Source: Pseudomonas syringae
Lineage (GTDB): Bacteria; Pseudomonadota; Gammaproteobacteria; Pseudomonadales; Pseudomonadaceae
NCBI RefSeq assembly: GCF_021605415.1
Contig: NZ_WKEQ01000022.1
Coordinates: forward strand, 1-64,000
Direction: 5' to 3'
Length of the DNA: 64,000 nucleotides
Each line of letters opens with the position of its first letter. Position 1 is the first letter of the stretch. The position numbers and the translations under genes are program-made. Below, one piece after another: positions 63,024 through 64,000 of this stretch. Under the pieces are notes generated by a model. It had not been told where the DNA came from, did no database searches, and saw only the letters and a program-made list of their open reading frames with translations.

Positions 63024-64000
63024 TATTTCGGCTGTTGCTCCGCGGTGGGGCATTGGGCGCCAAGTTTCTGCTGGTGCTGGCGATCACCCATTTTCTCGGT
63101 TATGAGGCGCTGGGCTTTTACGGTGTGGTGGTCGCGGCGTCGTTGATTGCGTCGAAGTTTTACAGCGTCGGTTTCAGTTCCGAAATCAATCGTTTGATCA
63201 GCGTGGGCGGCAGTTCGCGCCGGGTCGTCGACAAGGTGTTGCTGCTGTACCTGGCGGTGGGGCTGGTGCTGTCGGTGGTGACGGTGCTGATGTATTCACT
63301 GTTTCAGCCGGTTGAAGCCGCGACGGCGCTGATCGTCTGCGTGACCCTGGTGCTGCTCACCGAGCACCTGTCATTCGAGATCAATTCGTTCGTGTTTTCA
63401 GCGCAGAAAGCCACGGCGGGGGCGTTGCTGTTTTTCATCAAGACTGGCCTCTGGGCGGTGCTTGCCGTGGGCGGGATGATGCTCGGCTGGGTATCCGGTA
63501 TTGCCAGCGTGCTGTGGCTGTGGGTCGCCGCCAACGTGCTGGTGATCGTCGCCGGTTACGCGATCATGGTGCGCGTGCATCGGGGGCGCGTGGCTGAGGC
63601 GCTGACCACCGCGACCGTGTGGAAGGCCGGGCTGCCGTTTTATCTCGGCACTGGCCTGATCGCGTTGAGTCAGTACGCCGAGCGCTTTCTGATCATCGAC
63701 CTCGAACCCTACGCCAGCCTCGGTAAGTATGTTTACGCGTGGTCGGCGGCAAATACCTTGCAGGCGCTGTCCTACGCGGTGGTGGCGGTGGTGGGCATTC
63801 CGGTGCTCGCCAAGCGATTTCAGGCCGATCAGCAGCCGTTCACGGTGCGCCAGTTATTCGTGAACAAGTGGGTGATGCGTTCGCTGTTGGTGTCGGCGGC
63901 GGTGGCGGTGGCGATTTATCTGTTCTTCAACGTGGTGCTCGATTACGTGGCCACCAGCGTTCCGCGTCCGGATAACGCGCTTCTCGGTGTACTGATTTTC
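63020..64000 (+). CDS. wzx: Polysaccharide flippase-like membrane protein, 5' part
   Basis: 327 codons are present and the frame runs open to the right edge. It starts MIFRLLLRGGALGAKFLLVL with the ATG overlapping the previous stop by four bases. There are at least eight hydrophobic segments, with the O-antigen flippase (Wzx/RfbX, PST) pattern: a helix pair at the start, FLGYEALGFYGVV, and an internal LPFYLGTGLIALSQYAERFLI near 215. It would flip the lipid-linked repeat unit to the periplasm. The assignment is based on topology and these segments. Confidence 0.8.
   Translation, partial: MIFRLLLRGGALGAKFLLVLAITHFLGYEALGFYGVVVAASLIASKFYSVGFSSEINRLISVGGSSRRVVDKVLLLYLAVGLVLSVVTVLMYSLFQPVEAATALIVCVTLVLLTEHLSFEINSFVFSAQKATAGALLFFIKTGLWAVLAVGGMMLGWVSGIASVLWLWVAANVLVIVAGYAIMVRVHRGRVAEALTTATVWKAGLPFYLGTGLIALSQYAERFLIIDLEPYASLGKYVYAWSAANTLQALSYAVVAVVGIPVLAKRFQADQQPFTVRQLFVNKWVMRSLLVSAAVAVAIYLFFNVVLDYVATSVPRPDNALLGVLIF

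Overview
The window is a gene-dense, GC-rich chromosomal segment of a Pseudomonas, most likely of the P. fluorescens group. The evidence is the gene order (slt-uup-usp-fadB-fadA-topA-sulA-lexA-psrA-nagZ-MTIP-mfd-gap and apbE-sthA-glpQ-pilZ-lolCDE, which as I recall it closely follows P. aeruginosa PA3020 down to PA2986), Pseudomonas-typical protein sequences throughout, and many short palindromic repeats of the kind dispersed in P. fluorescens genomes. No plasmid, prophage, insertion sequence, CRISPR array or tRNA gene was seen.

Layout. 1-120: the 3' end of a 5S rRNA gene and its terminator, so an rRNA operon lies to the left. 291-4475: a second-copy-type PBP2 (mrdA), a truncated LysR regulator, a LprI-like secreted protein, an ADP-ribosylglycohydrolase and an AHSA1/SRPBCC protein. 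4771-12356: acnA, rlmM, tusA, a MATE efflux pump and pdxB, with several palindromic repeats. 12616-19766: an MsbA-like ABC exporter, slt, uup, a universal stress protein and a small membrane protein. 20295-31829: the fatty-acid oxidation operon fadBA, topA, the SOS pair lexA-sulA (minus strand) divergent from psrA, then nagZ and MTIP. The lexA-psrA divergent region is the best-resolved regulatory site: two LexA boxes at the lexA promoter and two adjacent PsrA palindromes at the psrA promoter.

31830-41119: a decayed SNF2 helicase copy facing an intact SWIM/SNF2 helicase, then csiV, mfd and a large GAPDH with an N-terminal extension. 41282-46660: an MHS-family transporter, apbE, sthA, glpQ and a PilZ protein; no nqr genes are present beside apbE. 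46755-51540: lolCDE lipoprotein export, a cupredoxin and queF. 51640-56594: DUF4404, a HAD/phosphonatase-like protein without its nucleophile, mlaA, the rssB-rssC regulator pair and transaldolase.

56810-64000 is the start of an exopolysaccharide locus that runs off the right edge: a secreted glycoside hydrolase (minus strand), and on the plus strand a 51-residue membrane protein with a strong ribosome binding site, a low-molecular-weight tyrosine phosphatase, a Wzc-type co-polymerase/tyrosine kinase, a GT4 glycosyltransferase, a polysaccharide pyruvyl transferase and a flippase. This is the most accessory-looking part of the window. Everything else is largely core metabolism, envelope maintenance and stress response.
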